DNA of 64,000 bases from Dactylis glomerata (lineage: Eukaryota; Streptophyta; Magnoliopsida; Poales; Poaceae), in the NCBI GenBank assembly GCA_007115705.1, contig QXEO01000548.1, forward strand, positions 8,940,383 to 9,004,382, in the 5' to 3' direction. The position numbers and the translations under genes were made by a program. Numbering within the stretch: position 1 is the first letter of the stretch; every line of letters begins with the position of its first letter. Shown one piece after another: positions 21,656-31,503 of the stretch. The notes under the pieces are model-generated. The model worked only from the letters and a program-made list of their open reading frames with translations, ran no database searches and had not been told where the DNA came from.

Positions 21656-23090
21656 TGATACGTCTCGAACGTATCTATAATTTTTGATGCTCCATGCTTG
21701 TTTTTACACCATTTGCCTTGTGTTTCGTTACACTTCGTGGCGTTTTTATGCGATTTCTGGAACTAACCTATTGACAAGGTGCCACAGTGCCAGTTCCCTG
21801 TTTTCTGCTGTTTTTGTGTTTCAGAAAAGCTACACAGGAAATATTCCCGGAATTGGACGAAACAAAAGCCAAACGTCCAGAAATTCACCGAAGCTTCCAG
21901 AGAACCGAAGAGGAGATGGAGTGGGGCCACGAGGGCCCCACACAATAGGGCGGCGCGGCCTGGCCCCTGGCCACGCCCCCTACATGTGAGGGCGCCCTGG
22001 CAGCCCCCTGACGACGCCCCTTCGCCTATATAAAGCCTCGGGACGGAAAACCCTAGGGGGAATCGGCAATTTTCAAGAAAGAGTTCCGCAGCTCCGCCAC
22101 CACTGCCGACGAATTTCGGGGGACAGAAGTCTCTGTTCCGGCACCCTGCCAGGATGGGGAAGTGCCCCCGAAGCCATCTCCATCGGTCTCCATCGCCGTC
22201 TCCGCCATCTCCATCGACCTCATCGCCATCTCCATCAATCTTGATGTCTCCTATGATGAGGAGGGAGTAGTTCTCCCCCGGGGCTGAGGGCTCTACCGGT
22301 AGCTATGTGGTTCACCTCTCTCTCCCATGATGTGATCTTTATGTGATCGTGAGCTTTGTATCTAGTTGAATTGGTAGATGTTATTATTCAGATATTATGC
22401 TACTCCTATGCTTTATTATTGTACTCTCCGGAGATACCTCGTATCATGGTGTAAAGGTGACTAGTGTGTGCATCATGTGTATCTTTTTGGTTAATGTCTC
22501 TATGAAATGTTGGTGTTTGTTGGAACCATCTAGTGCGTTCACGGTGATAGTGTGGACAATCTAGTTTGGATACATATGGACTTTAAGGAGTGCTTCGTAG
22601 CCCTACACATGATTAGTGTTCGTTTTCCATTGGAGAACTGTTTTGAGTTGCATATTGATGATAGTATCTATTGGTTCAATTATGTTATATTTGTTGGGAG
22701 TGTGTCCACTAGTGAAAGTATGATACCTAGGCCTTGTTTCCAAGCATTGCACACCGTTTACTTCCTGTTTTGTTACATGTTTGCTCGCATCGATATTTAT
22801 TTCAGATTACATTTGCTACTTATAATCATCACTACCACTTGTATTTCACTATCTCTTCGCCGAACTAGTGCACCTATACATCTGACAACTGTATTGGGTG
22901 TGTTGGGGACACAAGAGACTTTCTGTATCGTAATTGCAGGGTTGCTTGAGAGGGATAGCTTTGACCTCTTCCTCCCTGAGTTCGATAAACCTTGGGTGAT
23001 CCACTTAAGGGAAACTTGCTGCTGTTCTACAAACCTCTGCACTTGGAGGCCCAACACTGTCTACAAGAACAGACGCGTGCGTAGACATCA
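21656..23090 (+). repeat. 3' LTR of Gypsy-B
   Basis: It is 1,435 bp, TGATACGTCTCG...GTAGACATCA, followed by the TSD tcccc. Differences from the 5' LTR are scattered single bases (for example near 22250 and 22555). Confidence 0.93.
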
Positions 23091-23095
23091 TCCCC

Positions 23096-24305
23096 CTTTG
23101 GCATCGAGACACCAAAAAGGGAAAAGAGCGATGCCATGTCCCCAAGTTACTCCTCATCGGAGTCCTCATCCTCATCGGAGTTCTCCTCTTCCTCACATTC
23201 TTCATCATTTGTGGGAGCCTTTCCATGAGACGGTCCGGTCACATCCTCAAAGTCACCCCAGTTGACCAAACTATTAGCATTCCATGCTCTATAGGACAAG
23301 GTCAAACTGGAACCTTCTACAACAGAATCTGAAGAATCCTTAGTTGCAATGTCCAACTTCTCCATGATGAGCCTTTGGTCTGTTGGAGATGCTTGTTTTG
23401 CACATATTGGCTATGAAGCTTCTTGTAAATGTCCACGTTAATGCAAAGGAAATACCTCTCCCACCATGTGAGCTTCTTCATATTTGCCTTGATCTCAACC
23501 TTGCTAGAGGGCACAAATGCATTGCTAGCATTTTTTATGCGAGGACCCATCCTTGGAGCAATTTCAACCATTTCTTCAACATCATCATCTCCTTCTTCAT
23601 CATCACTTGATGCAAAGTCTTCCTCCACCATGCCCGGAGATGCTTTCCTTTGGGACTTCACAAACTTATGAGGGTGAGGTGAGTGGTGAGGAGCGGATGC
23701 ACGGTTTGTTGAGCTATGAGGAGCAACATGACATGTGGAGCATAAACCGTAGTCTTATTCTTAGTTATCACTGCATCATACATCTCCTTGTAGATGAAGT
23801 CCATGACATCAATGGGCTCCCTCTCGCCTTATTACCCACCCATGAGCACCGCATGGGAGTAAGCAAGGAGGTTGACAAGACATCCATGAATAGAATCCAA
23901 ATTGCCCGCACTTGGAGCAATGTTCTCACAGAAGAGGCAGAGCAAGATGTCGTAGAGAAATTTGAGTCCATATGTATCACCAATCACAACTTCCTTCTTC
24001 TTTGCATGAGGTGCAAGCTTGCCATAGAAAGGCTTCAAAGTCTTCTTGTTGTAGGCTACTCCCTCAACATGCATCCTCAACCCGGTAGAGGTGGTTGCAC
24101 CGCAAAAGAGTACCCAAGATGGTTGGCAAACTCACGGAAGCTCGAGCGGCAAACATCACTACCAAGCATCCAAGTCAAGGGGATATCTTCACCTTCTCCA
24201 AACACAACCGTGGCTAAGAATTGGTGCACAAGCACAATGTTGTAGTCTTGGTTAATCTTCATAGGTGGGTGGAGCCCAAGCTTCTGTGTTACCCAAAGAG
24301 CTTCC
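23096..24305 (-). pseudogene. Accessory ORF of Copia M1, C-terminal part, frameshifted
   Basis: Several minus-strand frames (23147-23365, 23317-23661, 23832-24080, 24077-24305) align in order with the M2 accessory protein. Examples are QKLGLHPPMKINQDYNIVLV beside M2's EKLGLMGLANIQCNYNPGLI, and ENIAPSAGNLDSIHG beside ENIAPSGGNNDAIRT. The last ends in the same Glu/Asp-rich tail. At least three frame changes separate them. The N-terminal third, promoter and intron are missing beyond about 24305. See the M2 accessory gene for the likely structure. Confidence 0.75.
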
Positions 24306-24460
24306 TCAAGACACAAAAATAAAACTCGAAAGGAAATACCCTCTCGCAAGAGCAAAGAAAACAACACCAAAATAAAAATACCGGGTTGCCTCTCGTAAAG
24401 CGCTTTCTTTATAGTCATATAGCTAGGCTTCATACCTTATTTATTCATGATGGGCAAGTG

Positions 24461-25153
24461 TCATGAGGACACTTGTGCCTCTGAGCATTTATCTTCTTCC
24501 TTGGAAAGTGTTCTATATATTATACCAGGATCCCATGGTGTGTTCATACAAATCAAAATAATAGTCAAGTTAAAATATGGTAAAAAAAACCACAAGATAT
24601 GGAAACAAGAACAACGAAGTCTCACCTTATTCTTATGCATTGGAATTTTATATCTGACTAAATAAGAACAAGTAGAGGCATACCATCGCATATCATTAGT
24701 CTGTGAACACATCATATCATTACTAGAAGCATAAAGATGGTACTTATCACCTCCTCTTTCATAGTAGTTGCAGTTACTAGAAGAAAATTTAATAGTGTGA
24801 CTATTTGAATCATGTAGCTTGAAAAAATTTGGCACATAAAGAGGATCATTAGATTTAATAAGGCATTCATTAGCATGCTTTCCTCTTTCAAAGTAGTTAC
24901 CAATATAATTCTTAATCGTAGCACCATGGTTGCAATAAGATTTTTCATAAGAAAGTTGCAAACCACATAGGTACTTCTCAACATAAGTATTATCACTAAA
25001 TTCATTTATGCAAATCTGGAGGATAACAACCAGGTGTCCTTTCATTATACCAGCCTTATGAATAGTTTCAAATTTTTCATTAATAAGAGGGTCTAGCTCA
25101 TGGGCTCCAATATAAGAAATATACTTATCAACCTGTTCTATATCATGGCACAA
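24461..25153 (-). CDS. Gag-like ORF of Gypsy-D (230 aa)
   Basis: It contains the family signature YERGKHANECL and a C-terminal hydrophobic stretch near YKIPMHKNKVRLRCSCF. These parallel 'YYERGKHGLMDLN' and 'YKIPMHRKWFRYKCLSHF' in the Gypsy-C ORF. The upstream part (DIEQVDKYISYIGAHELD) resembles nothing I can name. The frame is open but starts inside what is probably a longer ORF. There are no catalytic residues. Confidence 0.55.
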   Translation of the reverse strand: MCHDIEQVDKYISYIGAHELDPLINEKFETIHKAGIMKGHLVVILQICINEFSDNTYVEKYLCGLQLSYEKSYCNHGATIKNYIGNYFERGKHANECLIKSNDPLYVPNFFKLHDSNSHTIKFSSSNCNYYERGGDKYHLYASSNDMMCSQTNDMRWYASTCSYLVRYKIPMHKNKVRLRCSCFHILWFFLPYFNLTIILICMNTPWDPGIIYRTLSKEEDKCSEAQVSS

Positions 25154-25683
25154 AGGTCTACTCTTCCAATAAGAAGCAATTATAGGATCACTATTATGAT
25201 TGCATTGAAAATGAGAGTGTTTATAGCATTACCTAGTGCATCAAGTCACATCATGTAGTTCACCAAAAATCAACAGCTAAATGGTTGATATGTCTAAGCA
25301 ATTCATCCATTCTTTTTTCCTTCTTTGGTTGATCGATATTCATTGTAAGCTTGCATGACCTCAACATAATCATCACCATAGAGATACTAGGAAGTCTCCC
25401 TATGGTTTAGCATGCATATTCAAGGACTGCACTAACTTTTATGGATTTTTGTGTATCAGAAAAGTAAAAAACAAAATTGAAAATAAACAACTAAAACAAA
25501 AAGAACTAAAAAGACAAAAACAAAATAAAGAGAAATACTTTGCAAATCTAAAAGGACAAGAAGACTCACAATGGTGCAACCTCCCCAAGCTTAGGTAATT
25601 GCACGGCACCAGAAGAAGGTCTCGCGGTGCCAAGAAATAAGCTCTTGCCCGTGGAAATTGCAGTTGTGATCAATTTCCTTTGT
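25154..25683 (-). other. Gypsy-D internal leader, no clear gene
   Basis: This is non-coding or frame-broken sequence between the ORF and PBS of Gypsy-D. A family-like phrase 'ctccccaagcttagg' occurs at about 25580. No complete domain is visible. Confidence 0.45.
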
Positions 25684-25701
25684 TCCCCGGCAACGGCGCC
25701 A
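25684..25701 (-). other. Primer binding site of Gypsy-D
   Basis: The inverted sequence tccccggcaacggcgcca is followed after 11 bp by the LTR end TGATGACACTAAG (25713). Confidence 0.8.
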
Positions 25702-25712
25702 GAAAATAGTCT

Positions 25713-26060
25713 TGATGACACTAAGCAAGTGTGCCAATTTGTAACATCCCAGAATTTTAATTATTGATTTTTTGTTGTGCATCATATTCATCATTCAAAA
25801 TTTCTCAATGTTTTGTTTCGATTTCATCCCAACGTCTCAAAAATTCTTTTTAAACATTACCAAATAGCATGTAGGCTAACTATCATAAAACAAATTTTTG
25901 TTTTGGTTTCAAAAGTGGAAAGTGGGATTTTGAATGCTTTATTAAGCTACAAGAAATTCCAAGATTTTTCTGTAATTTTATTTGTCTATTTTAGAGGCCT
26001 AAAACTAAAACAGAAAAAAAGAAGTAGAAAAAGAAAAAATAGAAAAGAAAAAATGGACCG
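25713..26060 (-). repeat. Partial 5' LTR of Gypsy-D
   Basis: The element-side LTR terminus is TGATGACACTAAGC at 25713. The body is AT-rich and includes a long A/G tract (about 26003-26054). The outer end is not identified. Sequence composition changes at about 26055-26065, where GC-rich unrelated DNA begins. Confidence 0.5.
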
Positions 26061-26269
26061 ACTGGACCGAACCGGCTAGGCCTCCACCTGCTCCAGGGAC
26101 GCACGGATGTGCGACAGCTCCTGAAGAACCGGTGCATCGAGCACCGCATAGGCAAGGTTGGTGGTGTCATGGAGGAAGGCGAGCGGGGAACGAAGATGTC
26201 CGGGCTGTCTCCCCCCATGCTGGCGTTTTGGTGGCCTCCATTCCAACGGGTTCCCGGCCGGGCGCATTA
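26061..26269. other. GC-rich fragment of unknown origin beside Harbinger-1
   Basis: A short minus-strand frame ends in TTNLAYAVLDAPVLQEL and then SHIRASLEQVEA, which looks like a protein C-terminus that I do not recognise. The fragment is interrupted by Harbinger-1 at the TTA at 26267-26269. Confidence 0.35.
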
Positions 26270-28443
26270 GGGCATCTCCAGCGGGCCAATGTATCGCGTC
26301 CGTGCATGTCTAAACGCGTCCGACCGGACCGGCGCGTCATCAGCGCCCTCCCCAGCGGTGTGACGCATCTGGACGAACGTGTTCGGCCTGACCCATCCTT
26401 GGCCCAAATTTGGGCCAGGTTTGCATCGGCCCGGATAGCGCGTGCGTCCTCCCACGTCCGTCCTAGGCCACCCCAAGCCCTCCCGCTACCGACCCCAGAA
26501 ATACTTGGCCAATCCCACTAGCCAAAGCATTCTACAGACCCTCGCCCCCCTTCTCCGCCGCCACGCCAGCAAGCGTCGTCGTACCAGCCGGGGCCACGGA
26601 AGCTGCCACCACATCTCGTCGCCGATAAGCCGCGTGAACCTGCAGCTCCGGCGGCATCGGCAGTGAGCAGCGGCGCACATGCGAGGTGCTCGGGGCACAT
26701 CCCTGCCCGCTGCCCACAACCTGTTCAACCATTTTCCCAGGAAGGTATGTTCGCCGGTCTTCTCAGCTTCAGGCATAGTTGGCGGTGGCGTGGACATTGA
26801 CCACGGTTTCCGCTATCTGTGTAGATGGGCAGCAGCAGTCGTAGGGCCGCAGCCAAGGCATACTACGACAATGTGCTCATGTCGTCGTCCAATGAGGACT
26901 TGGACGGCGAGACCGAGCTTCTGGTGGCCACTGCCGGCATGGTGAACGAGCACTTCCCGATGCCACCTCGCAGAGGTGGCTCATCCAAGAAGCGGGAGGG
27001 CAACGCCGATCGTGATCGAGAAGCTGGCCATGTGCACCTCTACAAGGACTACTTCAACCCGATCAAGCCGATATATAAAGAAAAGAAATTTCATCGTCGC
27101 TATAGGATGTCTAGAGAACTGTTTCTGGTCATTCTCAATGGCGTCAGAGACTATGATGACTACTTCGAGGCCAAGTATGATTGCACCGGTAAGATCAGCT
27201 TCTCCTCTTACCAGAAATATTCCGCAGCCGTTCGGCAGCTTGCATATAGAGTGCCAGGTGATCTCATTGACGATTACATTCACATGAGCGAGTTCACATG
27301 CCATGAAGCCATGTACCGGTTTTGCAAGGATGTTATTGCGGTGTTTGGCAAATATTACCTGAGAGAGCCAAACATGGATGACACTGCCCGCAACCTGTCC
27401 ATCAACGAGAGTAGGGGGTTTCCTGGGATGCTTGGCAGCATTGACTGCATGCATTGGCAGTGGAAGAACTGTCCTTTTGATTGGCAAGGGCAGTTCAAAG
27501 GGCATGAGGGGTGCACCGTTATATTGGAGGCTGTTGCCTCACATGATCTTTGGATTTGGCACTCCTTCTTTGGTATGGCATGATCAAACAATGATATCAA
27601 TGTGATGCATCGCTCTTCGGTATTTTTTAGGCTTATCGAAGTCACTGCTCCTCAGATTTCCTATGAGATCAATGGTAACCCTTATGATAAGGGTTATTAT
27701 CTAGCTGACGGTATCTACCCCTCTTGGCCAACCTTTGTGAAGACAGTGTGCAACCCTGCAGATGAGAAATGCAAAAGATTTGCTAAAGAGCAAGAGGCTG
27801 CTAGGAAGGATGTCGAGCGGGAGTTTGGTGTGCTTCAGGCTAGGTGGGCTATTGTTTGCTACCCTGCTCGAACTTGGAGCCAGAGAGGATGTGGAATGTG
27901 ATGACTGCTTGTGTGATCATGCACAACATGATCGTTGAGAACGAGCGGGACGACAACATATATGACCAAGGCTGGGATTTTCAGGGTGAGTTGGCTGAGC
28001 CAGCGGTATGGGTGGCATCTTGGGAGCAGTTCATGCATGCCACCGAAAATTTGCATGATCGCCATATTCATGATCGCCTTCAAACTAATTTGATCGAGCA
28101 TATTTGGACCTTTGCGGGAAACCAACAGGATTAATCCACTTAATTTGATGTAATATGAATTATATTTTAATTTCTATGTCAAACTATGTTGTTGTAAACT
28201 ATTTATATTGATAAACTACAATTTTTATTTAATTATTCTAGTTTTATCCTAGTTTTTATTTGGCCGCATGATCAAAGACGACAAAATGCTGGCCATCGCC
28301 AGCCAGACAGTGGCTGGCAGGATGCGTCGCGCCGCGCCGGCTGGGCGGACCGAACCGCGACGCAAAATGTGTCCTGCCCTTAATACAAATGGATCAGGAC
28401 GAACTGTTTGCGTCGGTAGGATGCGTCGATCCTGGAGATGCCC
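26270..28443 (+). mobile_element. Harbinger-1, PIF/Harbinger DNA transposon
   Basis: The terminal inverted repeat gggcatctccag is at 26270-26281, with its inverse ctggagatgccc at 28432-28443. It is flanked by TTA at 26267-26269 and 28444-28446, as expected for this superfamily. The element is 2,174 bp and carries one broken transposase. No SANT/Myb ORF1 is present, so it is not autonomous even apart from the transposase lesions. The 5' non-coding part (26282-26824) is GC-rich with no supported gene. Confidence 0.93.
26825..28134 (+). pseudogene. Harbinger (DDE_4 type) transposase, one stop and one frameshift
   Basis: The frame from ATG 26825 (MGSSSRRAAAKAYYDN) contains the helix-rich N-terminal region with ADRDREAGHVHLYKDYF and FHRRYRMSRELF. 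The first catalytic Asp is in LGSIDCMHW (about residue 207). A TGA at 27581-27583 interrupts FFGMA/SNNDINV exactly where relatives have Gly, and the second Asp (NNDINV) follows in the same frame. The downstream segment keeps YYLADGIYPSW and EREFGVLQARW, probably the third acidic residue. A frameshift at about 27875-27895 moves the C-terminus (MTACVIMHNMIVENERD) into another frame, which ends at 28134. Only these two lesions were seen. Confidence 0.88.
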
Positions 28444-28446
28444 TTA

Positions 28447-28761
28447 ATAGTGACACAGAGGCTGGAGGGCGTCCGCAGTGGAACGGCTATGTTAGTTCCG
28501 TTGGTGGGCGCGTGAATTTCTGAAATTTGGAAAATGAGCGAAACGGAAGGCGTATCAAGAGGAAAGGAAGGCGATCGTGGATCTTCCGGCCGGAATCGCG
28601 CGACTGCCGATCGTGCATTCAATCTCCCTGGTTCTACATAATCACCCATAATTCTCCCCAAACGGTGACACGATCGACTAGGGTCTTGACACGACGACGC
28701 AACAAACAACCACGCCGTCCCCTTCAAGCACCACGCCGCCGTCCACCCTTCGCAACCGGAG
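28447..28761. other. Flank between Harbinger-1 and the F-box pseudogene
   Basis: This is likely the original upstream region of the F-box gene. It continues the GC-rich context seen at 26061-26266, before Harbinger-1 inserted. No convincing TATA box or other element is visible. Confidence 0.4.
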
Positions 28762-30023
28762 ATGAGGCCACCCCGTCGCCACACCTCTCGGCGTAACGCT
28801 ACCACGCCGCCGACTACCACCGCTCCACGTCGTAGCCCTCGCCTGCATCGACGGGACGCCACCCGTAGCCGTCACCCGCATCGACGGGACGCCACCGTCG
28901 CATTCGTTCCACGGCGTAGCCCTCGCCTGGCTGCCATGACCACATCGCCGGAGTTACCGTACCTTCCCCAAGAACTCGTCGACAACATCTTCGTCCGCAT
29001 CCGTCCGGATGACCCCGCTGGCCTTGTCAAGGCATGCATGGGCAGCAAGTTCTGGCGCGGGCACATCTGCAACGAGGAGTTCCTCCGCCGCAACCGCACA
29101 CTGCATCCGACCCCTGCATCGCTCGGCTTCCTGGGAGACACAGGGGATCGGATCATATCCACCAGGTTCGTCCCCACCTCCACCTTCCGTTTGGACCCCA
29201 GCTCCATCCCGCGCCGGTACAGGGTCCTCGACGCGCGCCACGGCCGCGCCCTCTTCCACGCACTCTCCCACGATGGCAAGTCCTCCCTCGTCATCTGAGA
29301 CACCATCACCTTGGAGGAGCACGTTGCGCCCATGCCAATCGAGCCCATGGTGGAACACTGGAACATCGTGCTCCTCTGCTGTGGTTACGGCTGCCAAGAC
29401 TTGAGCTGCCATGACGACGAGTCGATCATCGTCTTCGCGGGCACAAACCGAGATATGGAAACCTTCGCGCGTACATACTCAGATACTCTAAAGAACTAGA
29501 TAAATGGGATGATCAGCACGAAGACGAAGAGCACATGGTGGCGGAAATTTGGCACCCAGATGCCATCGTCCACACAGGCCCTAGCGTCGTTGTGGAAGAT
29601 AAGGTTTATTTTCCTTGCACCCTCAACACGAGGATAGTCGAGTATGATGGTGGCGACCAAATCAACGTGCTTGATGCACCTCTCTTCCCGTACCGGCGGA
29701 TCAGGAGGACTACACTTCTCATGACGGCTAGAGAGGGCGTCCTTGGATTTGCTTGCATGGCTGGGTCGGAATTCAATCTCTGGTCGAGGGAGGCAACCGG
29801 TCCCGGTGGAGCTTGGGCATGGGTGCGGTATAGAGTCCTGGACCTCGCCTCAATGCCCGGGATACCTCGCCTTCTTGGCTCCGCAGATGGTGTCATTTTG
29901 GCCAAGACGCGTGCCGGAGTGTTTACCATTAGCATCGAGTCTGGCGGCAACGTAGTAGCAGTTTCAAAAAATTCAAAAATCGTTAAAGCCATTTCCTACG
30001 CAGCCTTCTGCACTCCATCTTGA
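28762..30023 (+). pseudogene. F-box protein gene, disrupted
   Basis: From ATG 28762 (an in-frame alternative follows at MTTSPELPYLPQELVDN) the frame encodes an Arg/Pro-rich N-terminus with two PRRSPRL repeats. An F-box of the grass type follows (LPQELVDNIFVRIRPDDPA, then FLRRNRTLHPTPASLGFL). TGA at 29296-29298 interrupts SSLVI/DTITLEEHVAPM. The same frame then continues to 29499, and a frameshift at about 29480-29490 moves coding to the frame holding MVAEIWHPDAIVHTGPSVV and ending at 30021-30023. The C-terminal half looks like the beta-propeller-like associated region of these proteins (VILAKTRAGVFTISIESG). Intact members act as substrate receptors in SCF ubiquitin ligases. The two lesions make a full product unlikely. 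Confidence 0.8.
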
Positions 30024-30057
30024 AGGTACTATAAACTTATTGTCTATCTGTGTCATC

Positions 30058-30788
30058 TAGGGATGGCAATGGGGACCGTTTACCTCGATGGGGTTTTCCT
30101 CTATTAGGGGCCGGGTGTGGTACCTAATTTGTCCCCATGGGAAGCTTAGTATCAAAATATACTCCCCGATGGGGAGGGAAGGGTCGGGGGTGTTCCTGTA
30201 GTCCCCAGACCCGAACCCCATAGTGCCCCGCTTTGAATTCAATATATCACACAAATTTGGCTAGCCCTAGCTTAATTTATGCCGATCATCTAATCGCTAG
30301 CCTAATTTTGCGTCTACATAATAAAACGCTTGGTCAAACCCTCGTCACCATGCCAACTATCATCGCCATTTTCTACCCCTGCTCTTCCCCATTCAACCTA
30401 CCACCATGGTCGCATGTTTTCCATCTCCAAGAAACACAGCAAGATGGAGTCCATCACTCCCACAACTAACCTCACCAGATCGAAGTAGAAGCATCGAAGC
30501 GCTCGGCCTTTGGCATTCATCATCTAGGGAGCTAGGCTGAAGTAGAGGACACCAAGGAAGCGATCTTCCACATCCTACATCCATGGAGCCTGGCTGGTTC
30601 CGCTGATGTCCTTGCTAGGAAGAGAATTGGGGACAGGGAACCCGTGGGTCTTCTATACCCGGCGGGTGACGGGGACGGGCAAATTTGGTCTCCAAGGTGG
30701 GGGATGGGGACGGGGACGGGGACACTTTTACTCCATGGGGACGGGGGGAGATAAGGAAGTCCTCGAGCGAGGGCAGACCCGTTGACAT
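30058..30788 (+). mobile_element. hAT-like MITE
   Basis: It starts tagggatggcaatgggg and ends ...acccgttgacat, which is an imperfect inverse of atggcaatggg. The direct repeat tgtcatc is at 30051-30057 and 30789-30795. That is 7 matching bases, and an 8-bp duplication with one mismatch is possible. The interior is G-rich with runs of ggggac near 30700-30750 and no coding capacity. The last few bases of the right terminus look lost. The hAT assignment is from the terminus and TSD length. Confidence 0.65.
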
Positions 30789-30795
30789 TGTCATC

Positions 30796-31503
30796 GGTAT
30801 ACATCGGAAAAATAACTTGTTGTAGAGTTACGTTTAGTCATATATATCTCTTTTATAGTTACCAACAATTGCATATTTCAATGTGATGTTACAGGAAGAT
30901 CGGTCCGATCGTCGCACTGCCATGAGGAGGACACCATGATCAATCGGTTCAACACGAGGCTGATGTTTCAAGCGCAAACTTTGGCTGATGCTTCCAGAGT
31001 GTGATCTGCTAACTTGATCTTCTGGCTGTGCGATAGAAGAGAATTCCATATATCACATTAGATAATGAATCTAAACTCGGAATATATAGTACCCTATATA
31101 CATTTTCTTCTTCTATTTTGTTTTAATATTCTAAAACCAGGGTTCAACTCCACAGTGCTTATGAGGGAGTCGAACAACCGTGGACGGGTTGGCCTCTTCA
31201 CTTCCATATAACTCCAGCATACTCACAAATATAGAGGGTGCCAGCAGTAACAGAGTGCAACCTTCAAAACATGCGGAGCTGTACATCAGTTCATAATCAG
31301 AAAAAAAAAGGTATTCTGCCTTGAGATAGATCTGTAACTTGCGGCATTACCAGAAATCCAAATCTCCTATTATAATTGCAAACCGTACAACTAAATTATG
31401 AACAGTTTTGGAAATGAGCGTCCTGTTTCCACTCATGGCAAACATAATTTCATGAATATGTATGATATATTTGGCGGCTTCTTTTAGCTGTAGGACTGCA
31501 CAA
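30796..31503. other. 3' flank of the riboflavin kinase homologue
   Basis: This lies downstream of the TCA at 31504-31506, the stop codon on the minus strand. It probably includes the 3' UTR. It is AT-rich with no separate gene. No repeat is recognised. Confidence 0.45.

Larger units (their letters stand above)
8374..23090 (+). mobile_element. Gypsy-B, gag-only Athila-like element, host of Gypsy-C
   Basis: It has a 5' LTR at 8374-9809, a PBS at 9820-9837, a gag-only coding region at 9971-12496, a long 3' non-coding region split by Gypsy-C (12497-14155 and 20724-21655), and a 3' LTR at 21656-23090. The 5-bp TSD tcccc is present on both sides (8369-8373 and 23091-23095). There is no trace of protease, reverse transcriptase or integrase, so mobilisation must have been in trans. 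It sits in the 3' part of Copia M1. Confidence 0.92.
6576..24305 (-). mobile_element. Copia M1 (SIRE/Maximus-like), 3' half, interrupted by Gypsy-B
   Basis: In minus orientation this holds the 3' LTR (6576-7900), a polypurine tract, a 3' internal region (7901-8373), then Gypsy-B (8374-23090), then the rest of the accessory ORF (23096-24305). The internal sequence joined across Gypsy-B ('gaactacttc tccccctttggcatc') matches M2 at 38252-38271. It is cut at about 24305, where unrelated Gypsy-D sequence starts. The missing 5' half (5' LTR, PBS, gag) matches 49057-52336, which is in the opposite orientation. Confidence 0.8.
24306..26060 (-). mobile_element. Gypsy-D, truncated non-autonomous element
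   Basis: On the minus strand it has an LTR portion from 25713 rightwards, a PBS at 25684-25701, a 230-aa gag-like ORF (24461-25153) and a divergent copy of the family's post-ORF block (about 24370-24430). Its 3' part and 3' LTR are absent because Copia M1 sequence begins at about 24305. It is more diverged from elements A, B, C, E and F than they are from one another. Confidence 0.65.

Noticed and set aside
29296..29298. F-box gene intact with an intron removing the stop
   Set aside because: No GT...AG pair brackets the TGA without deleting conserved codons, and coding similarity continues in the same frame on both sides. A second frameshift follows.
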